Origin: Sphaerosporella brunnea
Taxonomy: Eukaryota; Ascomycota; Pezizomycetes; Pezizales; Pyronemataceae
Direction of reading: 5' to 3'
Assembly: GCA_008704415.1 (NCBI GenBank)
Contig: VXIS01000019.1
Coordinates: 62,001 to 126,000 of the forward strand
Length of the DNA stretch: 64,000 nt
In this document: in pieces, positions 1 to 11,005 of the stretch
Layout: each line of letters starts with the position of its first letter
How positions within the stretch are numbered: position 1 is the stretch's first letter
The notes under the pieces: generated by a model
The model's input: only the letters and a program-made list of their open reading frames with translations
Told to the model about the DNA's origin: nothing
The model's database searches: none
Position numbers and translations under genes: made by a program

Positions 1-19
1 ACCACCACCAACAGCAGAA

Positions 20-712
20 ATGGCGCCGGAAAGCGAACCGACGATCAAGATACTTCTCATCGGGCCGTCCAACAGCGGCAAAACGGCGCTGCTGCTACGA
101 TACGTGGACGACATCTTCGACATGGACACGGCGACGGCGACGATCGGGGTCGATTTCCGGGTCAAGAAGGTGGCTGTCAAGGGCAAGGCGTACCGGCTGC
201 TGCTCTTCGACACGGCGGGCCAGGAGCGCTTCCGCACACTCACGAGCAGCTATTACAGAAACGCGCAGGGCTGCATACTCGTCTACGATGTCAGCAACCG
301 CGAGAGTTTCCTCAGTATGGACCATTGGTTTGGCGAGTGCGCGAAGTATGCGGAGCCCGGCATTGTTACTTATTTGGTCGATATCTCCCTCACCCTCACC
401 CCCCCCCCCCCCTGTGGGGATTTTTGGAGGTGGCTGACTCTGTTTCAGGTTGGAAGCAAGATTGATAGGGGTGGACGCGCTGTTGCCACGGAGGAGGGGA
501 AGGCACTCGCCGAACGATACGGCGCCGGCTTCGTCGAGGTCAGCAGCAAGACGCGCGAAAATGTTCGCACGCCGTTCGTGGAGGTTGTGGACCGCATCAT
601 CGAGACCCCCGAGTTGATGGATCCGAAGTTGACGAGGAAGAGGAGGGAGAATGCGGTTGCTCTTGATCATGGAGTAGATGATGATACCGCTGGGGCTTCT
701 TGCGTTTGTTAA
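20..712 (+). CDS. Rab18-like small GTPase
   Basis: Ras-superfamily GTPase of the Rab18 group, expected to act on ER or lipid-droplet membrane traffic. Two exons, 20-376 and 449-712, give 206 aa. The 72-nt intron (gtcgat...tttcag) is a multiple of three without stops, so an unspliced reading stays open and inserts 24 proline-rich residues just before the G4 motif. Visible motifs are the P-loop GPSNSGKT (about residues 15-22), switch I TIGVDF, DTAGQE (G3), and SSK for G5. The C-terminal CVC is the double-geranylgeranylation signal. The G4 motif reads SKID where most Rabs have NKxD. The start is the first ATG of the frame, only 19 nt from the window edge, so an upstream exon cannot be excluded. 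Confidence 0.9.
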   Translation: MAPESEPTIKILLIGPSNSGKTALLLRYVDDIFDMDTATATIGVDFRVKKVAVKGKAYRLLLFDTAGQERFRTLTSSYYRNAQGCILVYDVSNRESFLSMDHWFGECAKYAEPGIVTYLVDISLTLTPPPPCGDFWRWLTLFQVGSKIDRGGRAVATEEGKALAERYGAGFVEVSSKTRENVRTPFVEVVDRIIETPELMDPKLTRKRRENAVALDHGVDDDTAGASCVC

Positions 713-1014
713 GAGGTGGTGATAGTGGTGGTTGTTACATTTTTTTAGTCATGGTTGGGATCGATCGCACACACAGACGGACACACACGCACTTGGACTT
801 TGGCGTTTTCTTTGAACGGATAGACGATAGATACCCCCCTCTGGCAGCTCATGGTTTTTTTATTTGCAAAGGAAAGGAGTTTAATTACTTATGTAGCTAT
901 TTCTCTACAGAGTTCACTAGAGTATAGTACTGTGAAATGATGCGCAAGTGAGGGAATGGGCTCTATTGTATCTGGCGGCAAAACGAATCTAATGAAGTTT
1001 ATGGGAATGTTATT

Positions 1015-2057
1015 TTACTCTTGCTCCGAGTGAAGCCATTCGACGACTATGTCAATGAACTCGGCAGGCTTCTCGGCCATCACTGAGGATCATCAGTATC
1101 ACTCGGTCAAGATTTGTGGTCTGTAGGGGTTTAACTCACCCCAGTGACCAGCTTCGATATCCTTGAGAGTGAATCGCGGGAAGAACTGGCCTATTATCGG
1201 GATGACCTCATCGGGAACATAATGGCTCCTGGTGCCCCTGACGAACAGCGCCGGCTTCACACAACGGATCTTGTCTGGGTGGTACGGGAAGCTTCCCATG
1301 CGATCCAGCGCGCTCTGGAGAATACTCACGGGAATCCTCCACTGGATGTGTTCCTCCCCCTTCACCTTGGTCGCATTCGTCAGCAGAAACTGCCGGACGG
1401 CGATATCCTTCTCATACTGCGCCAGGATCTCGTCCGCCTGCGACTGTTTCTTGACTTTGGCGCTTTCGATGTGCTTCATGGCGCGCATGTAGGAGCCGAA
1501 CCCGGAGGCGAGCGTTGCCTCGATCGGCGCGTTGTCTACCGCTATCACCCGAGAGATCAGGTCTGGCTGCCGCAGCGCCACGGCCATGGCGGCTTTCGCT
1601 CCCATCGAGTGGCCCATCAGCACAGTGCTTGGGGGCAGTTCATGAGCGCCGATGAAGGCCTCCACATCCGCCGCCATGGCCTCGTAGTCATGGTGCTTGA
1701 TATGCGGGCTTTCGCCGTGGTTACGCAGGTCGACAGCGTACACGGGGGTGTTCAGACGCTGGGCAAACGCTCTGGGAGTTTGTGCTGGTTAGATTTTTGG
1801 GGGTCCTGCTGGAGGAGGGGATGTAACAGCCCTTACTTACTGAGGCTGCGGTTGTTTTGCTTCGACCCGAAGAGACCGTGTAGGATCACCAATGGGCCCA
1901 GGGGAGCCGCGGGCTTGGAGGAATCGGCGGGCGGGTCATGGCGGGTGAACGCCAGCGGGACGGTTTCGATTGCCGAGGAGTAGGCGCGTACGGCCCCGAG
2001 CTTTGAAATTGAGAGCGCCGCGCTGCGCAGGGACGGGCGGAATAGTAATGGCGGCAT
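1015..2057 (-). CDS. Mitochondrial alpha/beta hydrolase (ABHD11/Imo32-like)
   Basis: Alpha/beta-hydrolase-fold protein of the ABHD11 family, 306 aa. Exons on the minus strand are 2057-1837, 1771-1140 and 1082-1015; the introns are 65 and 57 nt with canonical GT-AG ends and the phases close exactly. Seen in order: an Arg/Ser-rich N-terminus (MPPLLFRPSLRSAALS) that looks like a mitochondrial presequence, the oxyanion segment HGLFGSKQNN, DLRNHGES, the nucleophile elbow GHSMGA, and a late EAGHW supplying the catalytic His. An upstream ATG at 2207 in the same frame was not used, because the codons after it lie in the intergenic promoter and the presequence begins at 2057. It is divergent from the complex I gene at 2217, with 159 bp between starts. 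Confidence 0.9.
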
Positions 2058-2216
2058 GGTTGTGATAAGTTGAACTGAAGGCGAGAAGTTGGCGGGTGGA
2101 ATTCGGGTTTCTTGGCACGGCTGGTATGCGGAGAACGAACAACTCCCGCGACAACTCCGTTCAACCTCCCTCCACCCGCACCTCTCCCTCTTTCGCTTGG
2201 AAACCAATCAGTCGCG

Positions 2217-2863
2217 ATGACCATCAACCCTACGCTCCTCGCTCAGACCACCCGGTCGTGTATGTACCGGCGCATTTTCACCGCCAACTATCAAGCATTG
2301 CCGAATCACGGTCAATGGCTGACTTATCACTCTTCCTGCAGCTGTCAACAAGGCCGACGCCGCCAAGCGTGTCATCAAGGCGTACCGTGACTGGTATCGC
2401 GCTGTATGAAGTCTCCTTTTCTTCTTCGTATTTCCCGCGGCCGCATTGCTCACCCATCCGTCCACCCACCCGCAGGCCCCCGAGGTCGTCAACCTCTACC
2501 TGCTCACCATCCCCACCTCCACCGTCCGCTCAAGGATCAGGCAGGAGTTCGAGAAGAACCGCCATGTGCAGCAACTGCCCGTGATTGATATGCTCATCGT
2601 CAAGAGCAACATGGAGTTCCAGGAGACTATGAACTACTGGAAGCAGACAGCGCAGCTCATGAAGTACTTCCGCGCGGAGGAGGACGACAGGGTTCACGTT
2701 CCTAAGGACTTTATGACTGGTTTCCTTGAGGTGGGTGGTGTTGCTGCTGCTGTTGTCGTCGGCATTGGAGGAAGGGGGGATGCTGATCGGAAGGACAGGG
2801 CCGGAACAACTAGAGTGGGGGAATGTCGGTGCTGGGGTTGGTTCTTCCGTGAAGGGTTTGTAG
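2217..2863 (+). CDS. NADH dehydrogenase (complex I) subunit NDUFA6/B14, LYR family
   Basis: Accessory LYR-motif subunit of mitochondrial complex I (NDUFA6/NB4M, 14.8 kDa class). Exons 2217-2259, 2342-2403 and 2476-2730 are clear: gtatgt donors, phases close, and the product contains AYRDWYR (the LYR-like motif), RQEFEKNR and MEFQETMNYWKQT typical of the family. After FMTGFLE a gtgggt donor ends exon 3. A short last exon GGT-TTG-TAG at 2855-2863 would give about 122 aa, the usual size, but the unspliced frame is also open to a TAG at 2995-2997, so the 3' end is uncertain. It is head to head with the ABHD11-like gene; both products are mitochondrial. Confidence 0.85.
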
Positions 2864-3094
2864 AGCTATTGCTGCTGTTGCTGCAGTTCACCACCATCTA
2901 CAGTAGAATGAAACACGCCCTCGTTTTGATACCCGTCACTTCTCCTCCCGTACATACTCCATCTCACACACAAGAAGCACCATGGAACGCCGATTAGTTT
3001 ACCCAGATAATACAAAGAGAAAATGCTGCAAATCGTGATCGCACTCCGCTATTTTTTTGGTCATCTCATTCCCCTCCCACCAGTGATGCGCCGC

Positions 3095-3668
3095 CTACAT
3101 TTTATTGCCAAATTTGTCCCGCGCCTCCGTGAACTTCTCTTGCACCACCTCGCAGAGGTCGTAGAGATCGTCCAGGCCCTTCATGAGCGCATCCACCGGC
3201 CGGCATTCGTTTTCGTATTCGGCTGCAAATTTGTCAGCATTGGAAGGCACAAACGAGAATGGTGAGAGCGCGCGCACGGTAGATCTGAATCCGCATGTTC
3301 AGATGATTCTCGGAGGGGTGGGGTATCGAGTATCCGCACAGCTCAACCATAGGGCTATAAACCAAAAGTCAGTCCCTGTGTAAGAAAGAGCAACTGAGCG
3401 GGATTGCATACTTCTTCATGATCATGTATCGCAGAGCGTTTCCGAGAGTGTGGTCCTCGTCCTTGATCTCGAAAGACGCACAACCGGGTCCCTCGCCAGG
3501 AAGCTATAGTGCAGAGTCAGTCACAGCTTCAGCGACGAAGCAATTGTAGACCGCACATACCACCTTGATGAGGATCTCTTCGTACTTCTGGCAATTGATC
3601 TGGGGCTTCCGCTCCTGGTGAGAGTCGACCATGTCCACATCCTGTCTGGCGTTCGCTGAGTCGGCCAT
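3095..3668 (-). CDS. RPC19: RNA polymerases I and III common subunit RPC19 (AC19)
   Basis: Small alpha-like subunit shared by Pol I and Pol III, which dimerises with AC40 to nucleate assembly. Four minus-strand exons, 3668-3561, 3503-3412, 3354-3278 and 3222-3095, give 134 aa, close to the 142 aa of yeast Rpc19. Diagnostic sequence is GPGCASFEIKDEDHTLGNAL followed by CGYSIPHPSENHLNMRIQ, the conserved alpha-motif of RpoA/Rpb11-type subunits, then a C-terminal helix with MKGLDDLYDLCEVV. All introns are GT-AG and phases close to 405 nt. The gene is divergent from the GPI7 homologue with 292 bp between start codons. Confidence 0.92.
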
Positions 3669-3960
3669 GGTAGAATTTGTCGTGGTAGTAGTGGATGTGG
3701 TGGTGATGCGTGTGGCGGTGCGGATTCAAAGATTTGGCGGGGGAGATTTTTTAGATGCCCGTGCACTCACTCAGCCAGAGGTTTATACCTCCCTCACGCG
3801 TCAAATTATTTCCGGCGCCTTGAGCCGCAACACCATCCAGGTACGGTACCGCCGACCAGCAACCACGGCTTCCATTTCACCGATCGTCACTCCGTTCCAC
3901 TTCGCTTCACGCTCCCTTGTCAGTTGTTGGATGCCGTGCTTTTCTTAAAACCTCCAGATC

Positions 3961-6900
3961 ATGAGAGGTTCTTCATCATGGCTGTTGATAGCAGCTATAA
4001 ACGTTCTTTTGCCTGTCGGCATCCTTCTGTTCGCCAAGGGCTTCTTCCCCTATAAACCATTTCTGCCTGGACTCGCGGTTTTCGGCGAAGAGGATGGTCC
4101 GGCGTCGGCGCCTTTCGACAAGGTGGTCTTCATGGTCGTGGATGCTTTGCGGAGGTGCTGGTTACTCTCCTGGATCATGTGGATTGGAACTGAACCTTTG
4201 CTATCGTAGTGATTTCGTATACGGAGAGAAATCTGGCTTCAAATTTACCCAAAGGTTTGATTCTTAAAGGCGAGCTTTGTGCGTGAGGTGTAGCTGAGGA
4301 ATGTGCCAGCCTGATCTCCAAGGGCGCCGCGATCCCATACACGGCGTACGCGACGTCGCCAACCGTTACCATGCCCCGTGTCAAGGCCATTACCACCGGC
4401 TCAATTCCTGGGTTTCTAGATGTGATCTTGAACCTCGCCGAAAGCGACACCACGTCTACACTCGTCCACCAAGATACTTGGCTGGCGCAGATTAAGGCCA
4501 ATGGCGGGAAACTGGTCATGTACGGGGATGACACTTGGCTGAAGCTGTTCCCTGGGACCTTCGAGCGTAGCGATGGAACCTCCAGCTTCTTTGTCTCCGT
4601 GAGTGGCTTTCTACTTGGTAGGATGGGTTGGACAGGCGCTCACGGGTCGTGCATAGTAGGACTTTACGGAGGTGGATAATAATGTCACTCGGCACATCGA
4701 CGACGAATTGATGCGCAACGATTGGAATGCTATGGTTATGCATTACCTGGGGTTGGACCACATCGGACATAAGTCGGGTCCGCAGAGGTTGGTTGTTCGA
4801 CTGGACATTTGTGGCATGTCATGACTGACTCGATGATGCAGCGCTTTCATGATTCCTAAGCAGGTGGAGATGGATGGGATTGTCGAGCGCATCTACACCG
4901 CCATTGAAAAGCAGCCGCACCTGCATTCCACACTTTTTATCCTGGCCGGTGACCATGGAATGAATGATGCAGGCAACCACGGCGGATCCGGTGAAGGAGA
5001 GACTTCTCCGGCGCTGGTGTTTATGAGCCCGAAGCTGGAGAAGGTGGTTGCTCTCCTTGATAATCCACCAAAGGCACCGACTGAGCCAATCAACGGTGAA
5101 TTCGGGTTCTATTCTAGAATTGAACAGAGCGATCTTGCGCCCACCATCACTTCTTTACTAGGCTTGCCTATTCCCAAGAACAACTTGGGCGTCATGATCC
5201 AGGAGCTTGTGACTATGTGGGATGGTATGATAATGTCCATATGGCCCGATAGTTTCCCAATGCTGACAGAATGAAGTTGAAGAAAGAGCCGATGTGATGA
5301 TGAGGAATGCCAGGCAGCTGTGTGGCATCGTTGCCGCCACGTACCCCCAGTTCGAGCATCTCGCAGCTAACCTTCAGTCCGCATGGAAGACGAAGCCATG
5401 CAACGAGATGGACTCTGAGGCAGAGGAGCTTGCGTGCTTGTGGGGGCAAGCACGTGGCACGTACAAGGTCTGGCCGGCGGAGGAAACGCTTGAGTTCTTG
5501 ACAAAGGTACCACCTGGTGCGTTCTCTCGGTTGATAGAAGCTAAGAGTAGGGTAGCTGTGCCGCAAGTATCAAGAGAAGCTGTCTGGAGTGGCTAGCAAC
5601 TATGATTTGCGACTCATGACAGCTGGTGTTGTGGTGATGCTTACTGCATCGATTCTCGCCATTGCTAAACTCATTCCATTGCTGGGCGATTCTACGCTTG
5701 CGGAACTGTTATTCCCTGTGATTGCTGCCGCCTATGGCGTGATGATGTTTGCCAGCAGCTACGTGGAAGAGGAGCATCACTTTTGGTATTGGGTGGCCAC
5801 AGGGTGGTTCATGGTCCTCTTTTTGAAAGAGTACGTACCTTGCTTCCCTTTTATTGCTTCAGCATCTAACGTGGTGGGATAGGTGGAGAAGCGGTAACAG
5901 CGGATTCGGGATTATCCTTATCATGGCCTTATTGCGCATTGTCCGGCGTTGGAATCAGACCGGTGTGTATTGGATGTCCTCACTGGAAACATGTCATACT
6001 GAACTTTTACAGGTCAAAAATTCGCCGGTGCCCCAGACATTTCCAGGAGCTACTTTTCTGAGCACACTACTTTGCTATGGGTGCTTATAATTATCACCTA
6101 CACGGAGGTTTTCATGGGCATGTCACGGAATTGTTTCCGCCGCATTGGCAGCGAGGTTGCCTGGGTTTTTTCTTTCACCACACTTTTGGCCGCGTTCAGT
6201 TTCAAGCTCTCATTCGCTGCGTATGACGCTAGGGAGCTTGTTCCTTCCTGGTTGATGTCTGCGGCGGAAGTTCTGGAAGAGGTTCCATTGGTAAATCAAG
6301 CGCGGGCAGTCTTTGGCATGATCATGGCAGGAATGGTCTACACTTATATCTGCGAGATCAGTTCGTCCATAGCTTCAGAGATCGATCGACAGCACGCCGC
6401 AACTGCCCTGGGAGACCTAAGTGAGGTATTCCTTCTGACGCAAACCCGCTTCACCAACACACCTCTGATATTCCTTTTCCGTTTGATATCTGGACGGCTT
6501 TCTTCCCTGGCGAACCTGACGGCTTCCGAGATCACGGTGACTACCTTGATCCTTCAGCATGTCTCCTTCTTTGCCTTCGGAGGCGCCAACGCCATCTCTT
6601 CTGTCGATCTCTCGAACGCTTACAACGGTGTTGCGGGTTACAACGTCATCGTCGTTGGCTTCCTCACCCTGGTTTCCAACTGGATCGGCCCCATCTTTTG
6701 GGCCTCCGTTGCGCCAGCACAGCTAGCACGACGAGGCGGGGGCGATCAGCCGTGGAGGAGACATGTCATCGCGATGACGGCGTTTTATGCGGTGGTTGGA
6801 GTGGCAGTGATGGCGGCTTGTACGGCACTTCGTACTCATCTGTTTATTTGGACTGTGTTCTCACCGAAGTATCTGTACTTGATGGCGTGGTGCCTGGGAT

Positions 6901-6962
6901 TTCATTTTGTGGGGGGGCTAGGGTGGGGAGCGTTCATGTGGGGTATTAATAGAAGCATATGA
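3961..6962 (+). CDS. LAS21: GPI ethanolamine phosphate transferase 2 (Gpi7/Las21, PIG-G)
   Basis: ER membrane enzyme that adds ethanolamine phosphate to the second mannose of the GPI anchor. Nine exons: 3961-4154, 4210-4254, 4310-4598, 4660-4787, 4842-5224, 5277-5506, 5568-5830, 5883-5962, 6013-6962; every phase closes to 853 aa. Seen: an N-terminal signal anchor (WLLIAAINVLLPVGILLFA), the alkaline-phosphatase-like core with VVDALR, GLDHIGHKSGP and GDHGMND.GNHGG metal-ligand motifs, then a long hydrophobic multi-pass half from about residue 430 to the end. Length suits the family. The exon 6 acceptor must be the second AG (after gaatg), because the first would produce an immediate stop. Confidence 0.93.
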
Positions 6963-7892
6963 GGGGGATTTGGATGTAGGATGCTTGGAAGATAGAACAA
7001 TGTTGCAATTGGCCTTTGGGCAGAAGAAGCGATGACACCGGTGCAAGCCAATCATACAGCGCTGTAGAATGTGTTGAGATTGTGGTTTCACACAAATTGC
7101 AAGCCGGACCCTCGGTCACTTGTGGGAATTTGGTTCAATCTCTATTGGGAATTGGTTTTGGGGCAAGCTGTCAAATCCTGTAAGCACTTGCATGCAAGCA
7201 AGCACCTACATGTGAGCAACAACAATTACAGGCTGGAGGCGAAAGACGTGGAGTGAGAAGGCTCGAGTGCCTTGCAGTGAGTCAATCTCGGATCACCCCC
7301 GCCAGCTCCAGCCCTCAATTCGCTGGTCCATCCAACAGCCAGGTTTTCTCGAGTATGGCTGAAAGAGAGATAGCAGGAAATGGGAAGTAGTTCAAACCTG
7401 TTTCTTTCCTCTCTTTCTTTTCTTCATCACTCCACTCCTCCTCCTTCCTCCTTCCTCCTTCCTCCTTCCTCACGATATTCCTTTCTTCACATTTTCAGAT
7501 GCCGGTGGGTTTGTATACCTCCGGCTTGTTTTCCCACTCCTCCTCCGCCTGCTCCTGCGCTTCCTTTTTTCTCTTTCCATTTGGGTTTCTTTCTTGGATA
7601 CTAGTACCCTTCTTGGTTTACTCCTCCTCCTTCTCTTCTCCATGTCGTCCTTTCGCCGAAAACCCCTCGAGACTTTCTCTGTCGCTTTGCGACAATATTT
7701 CCGTTTTCTCCTTGGCCCTCACTCCCGTTTGGCCATCCAACTCCCGCACAACTCCTTCGCGGCAATATTGTTGTTTTCTCCTTGGCCCCTGCCTTATCTT
7801 TTTCTGGCTTTGCCATCCGGTTTTACTTCTTTGTTGGGTATTTTTCACTTTCCGAGACATTATTCTACTCCTCCTACCTCCCCCCAAGTATA
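6963..7892 (+). other. Intergenic, pyrimidine-rich, no gene recognised
   Basis: No convincing gene. The stretch holds a CT-rich tract with a 7-bp tandem repeat (tccttcc, about four copies, 7443-7470) and an imperfect direct repeat of about 30 bp, both copies running into gttttctccttggccc, near 7686 and 7758. Long open frames here translate into low-complexity Ser/Leu/Phe sequence and look like chance. Confidence 0.5.
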
Positions 7893-7936
7893 ACACTGGC
7901 AACACGTGTTATTTAAACAGCACGTGTTGCCAGTGT
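7893..7936. repeat. Perfect inverted repeat (hairpin) containing two CACGTG boxes
   Basis: The left arm acactggcaacacgtg (7893-7908) is perfectly complementary to the right arm cacgtgttgccagtgt (7921-7936), with a 12-nt AT-rich loop. Each arm ends in an E-box-like CACGTG palindrome, so both hairpin formation and binding of a bHLH factor are conceivable. Confidence 0.9.
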
Positions 7937-8355
7937 CGCCGAAACCGCTCCACACGTATGCCTCCTACATACACTCAGTCGTCACAAGTTTTGCTAATCA
8001 GTCGGTCCAAAGCTGCCTAGCACGAACGGTGCTTCGAATGCCGAGTGTGCTCCAACGAAGGCCATGCATGCCCCGACGAGAACCAAGCACCACCACGAGA
8101 AAGATTCGCCGGCAAAGTGCACCCCGGTTTATGGGGTTACGGATTCATGGTTTTCCTTTACAGGACAAGTACATGCCGGTCTGGGTCACAAGTATGTCTC
8201 CTACAGTCTGGTTTGTGTATATTTTACTAATCAGTGTTTGTATAAAGATCGCCCGACGAGAAAGCTTGAGGTGGTCAAGGACAAGCGGGGAAACTCCCCT
8301 GCTGGTCATGCGGGGCGTGTCCCATTGACGACGACGAACAAGAGGTATTTTTGAG
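7905..8355 (+). other. Possible small lineage-specific gene or relic with Cys-rich exons
   Basis: Not recognised. One frame reads CFECRVCSNEGHACPDEN (about 8034-8087), a Cys/His spacing that could bind zinc, and an upstream frame has CCQCRRN near the hairpin. Two intron-like segments with near-identical 5' ends (gtatgcctccta at 7957, gtatgtctccta near 8190) each end in a ctaatcag branch/acceptor-like motif (about 8002 and 8234). I could not join the Cys-rich pieces in one phase, so this may be a decayed copy. Confidence 0.25.
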
Positions 8356-9772
8356 CTTCGGGCGGTGGTAACCACATGTTACCACGTTTTCTGCGAAGAT
8401 TGGGGCGGTGACAAAGACTTGGTGTCAAAGAGGTGAAAACTGATGGAGGGATGGCGAGACAAGGGAATTGGGGTTGTTGGTTATGGCTGCGATTGTACTT
8501 GTTCCTTTCTGGAGTTCGGAGGGCGAAAGCCGTTGGGTGGATGTGGTGTGAAACGGTCAACATGGGCTGGATCTGGATAAGAATCAGAGCACTGGAGTTT
8601 AAAAAAAGTCTTAGGGCTGACCCTACCTACTTCCCGCTACAGAAATTGAAGTATGCAGAGTACTACTGCTACGCTGGTAGGAGCACTGGCGTTGTTCGAC
8701 GTTCAAAAAACAAGCCCGCTTCATGAGACGTCGCTCGGGTCTCGGCACAACTTTTGTAGTTTTGCCTCTAGGTAGCTCTTGTATAACTATGGTATACTCA
8801 TGCTTACTGTAAACAGTATTTATCGATGGCATACGAGTAGATAGCCCCAAGTTGACGACGGGAATTCACCTCTGCCCTCCGCCCTCATCCGTGGTTTGTC
8901 ATTTGTGGTTTGGTTGCATGACCTCTCACCCGCCGGCATCACCTCACGTCCAACCCCAATCGCGCAATAAAGTGACGATCTTTTTTTGCCTATTTCAAAA
9001 GGACGCGCCGCTCCGTCGTCCACCCCCTCTCGCTGCTCTCTCTCTACATCAACCTTCTCGTGCTATCCTTTTTTTTGACTCATATATACAAGATTTCCCC
9101 CACGATACACATATAAATCCATCGAGGACAGGAAGAAAGATGAAGGCGGACCACCACCACCACGTAACATTGTTAACAAGAAGGCCGCAAACCAATTTGA
9201 TGCGATCAAACAACAATAGACCCCCTTCCCCTACACTCCCAGTTCCATGCAAATGCTTTCTTCCCAACAAGAAAAAAAAAAAAAAAAAAAAAATACTACG
9301 CTATCACAAAGTTGAACAGCAGGTAAGAGAAATATCAAACTCCCAAAAAGAAGAAAGAAAAATAAATAAATAAAAAACACCCCAATCGCCGAGTTGTGCA
9401 ATTCTGAAAAAAAAAAAAAAAAAGACAACGTTCCAGAGTTGAAGATCTCAACGTCATCCGCTGCATTAGCGGACAATTTCTCCGCCTCGGAGGTGAGCGA
9501 CAGGATGGTTAGCTGATGGAGTGACGCCCAGACAAAAAAAAAGAAAAAGAAAAAATAACTCCGGACCCCGTCTAGTTCGACTTCCCTAGAAGCACCAACA
9601 GATGCGCTCAGTGTATGTGCACTGTTGAATGACGAGAAAAAAAAAAGAAAAAAAAAGGCGATAGGGTTCGAATTGAAGATATCGGCAAGTCAAAGGAAAA
9701 TTTTCTCTTCGCTGCGCATCGTATCGCGGTCGCGACTCCGTCCAATGCCCGATCCCCCACGGCGAAGCCTGC
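8356..9772. other. Intergenic with homopolymer A tracts
   Basis: I see no gene. The stretch contains runs of A at about 9270-9291 and 9407-9423 and several shorter A-rich tracts up to 9658. It lies 3' of the 410-aa unknown gene (minus strand), so part of it is probably that gene's 3' UTR. Confidence 0.5.
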
Positions 9773-11005
9773 TCAGTTCTCGTAGACGCAGACCCAAGCC
9801 TCCCACCGACCAGGATCCCCAAGAGTTCTCAGCTTGCATGCCTGACGTGGCGGAAGCATGTACCTGGCTTTACCCTGTGCGGTGTCGCTCAGCTTCCCCC
9901 CCCGACGCATGTTCATTTCCAACACGATGACCCTAAGGAAATCCGAGTTTTCGCGGACCTCTCGCTGTCGCACCATCGGGCCACATGCGCACGATTCCTC
10001 CTCTAGCTTTTCTGCTCGTCGTCCCGACTTTGACCGACCGGTAATGTTGTACGTCTGCATCTGGACCGCACCGGTGCAAGGGGATTCCTCGTGTACGGAG
10101 ATCCATGGGTTGAGGTAGCGTCGCAGCGCTGGCGTCGGTTCCTCATTACGTAGGGCAGGGCGTCGCTCATCGGTGTACTGCGGTGTGATGGACAGGATGC
10201 TGCGCGTGAGGTAGTCGTCCGGTTGTTGGAACGCCGTAGCGGCAGCTGTGAGGCTAGTGAAGCTTCGTGCTGCTGACTTGAGCACCCTGAGTGACGCAGT
10301 CAGGTTGGACACGAGGTTCAGGCGTCGCGTGACCCTCTTCAACGTGTCCTCCGCAGAGAACCCAATCTCGGGTTCCTGCTTCTTGGTCGTTTCTGGCTCG
10401 GGAGTGAACATCAAAGGATGATCGAGATCGCATTCCTCCGGCGGAGATGTCACGATCCGCGCCCTTGGGTCTGCGCCGGAGCGCCGCCGTGTTCGCTGCG
10501 ACCAGCTGCTGATTGATAATATTGACTCGTTATCTGTGTCCAGTGATGGTACAGACTCCGTGGAACTCGAGCGAACCGACAGCAGGCCCTCACTGCTGGA
10601 CCTCGCCATAGCCGTCGAGACGTAGTCGTCGTCATCTTCCGGCGGGCTCAGCAATAACTCCAAGGCTGTCTTCGACGGGCTCAGCAACCGGTCAGACGAA
10701 TCCTCGTTCCCGGAACTACCATCCTCGCTTTCGATGGAGGCGCAATCAAACGCGTCGTGGGTCGGGGGTGTTGGGGGGCCATAGTACGAGTCTACAGCAG
10801 GTTTTCGTTGGCGCTTCAATTTCCTAGGTGGTGGGATGGCAGTGTTCGCTAAGAGGGCGGCAACAGCGGGAGTATATCGTGGTTTATAGTTCTCGCGACG
10901 GCGTCCTTTTGACGGAATGAACATGGGCTGGGAAGATGTGGCTAGAGCTATGGGTGCCGCCATGTTTGCTTTGGATGGAGATGTTTTTCGATAAATGCTA
11001 TCCAT
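9773..11005 (-). CDS. Conserved-looking unknown protein, 410 aa
   Basis: Single-exon ORF from an ATG at 11005. The protein is low-complexity and probably disordered in its first half: basic RRRENYKPRYTPAVAALLA, acidic-serine runs, and SPSK/SPPE sites that could be phosphorylated. The second half is denser, with a helical segment (TRRLNLVSNLTASLRVLKSA) and a C-terminal block NSDFLRVIVLEMNMRRGGKL followed by ARYMLPPR. That arrangement resembles uncharacterised proteins of filamentous ascomycetes; no catalytic motif is visible. The length, codon-like composition and uninterrupted frame support a real gene. Its 5' side is 3 kb of microsatellite-rich DNA. Confidence 0.75.
   Translation of the reverse strand: MDSIYRKTSPSKANMAAPIALATSSQPMFIPSKGRRRENYKPRYTPAVAALLANTAIPPPRKLKRQRKPAVDSYYGPPTPPTHDAFDCASIESEDGSSGNEDSSDRLLSPSKTALELLLSPPEDDDDYVSTAMARSSSEGLLSVRSSSTESVPSLDTDNESILSISSWSQRTRRRSGADPRARIVTSPPEECDLDHPLMFTPEPETTKKQEPEIGFSAEDTLKRVTRRLNLVSNLTASLRVLKSAARSFTSLTAAATAFQQPDDYLTRSILSITPQYTDERRPALRNEEPTPALRRYLNPWISVHEESPCTGAVQMQTYNITGRSKSGRRAEKLEEESCACGPMVRQREVRENSDFLRVIVLEMNMRRGGKLSDTAQGKARYMLPPRQACKLRTLGDPGRWEAWVCVYEN

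Noticed and set aside
9661..9690. gggttcgaattg resembling a tRNA T-loop
   Set aside because: No matching T-stem, anticodon arm or acceptor stem around it; no tRNA could be folded by eye. No other convincing tRNA was found in the window.
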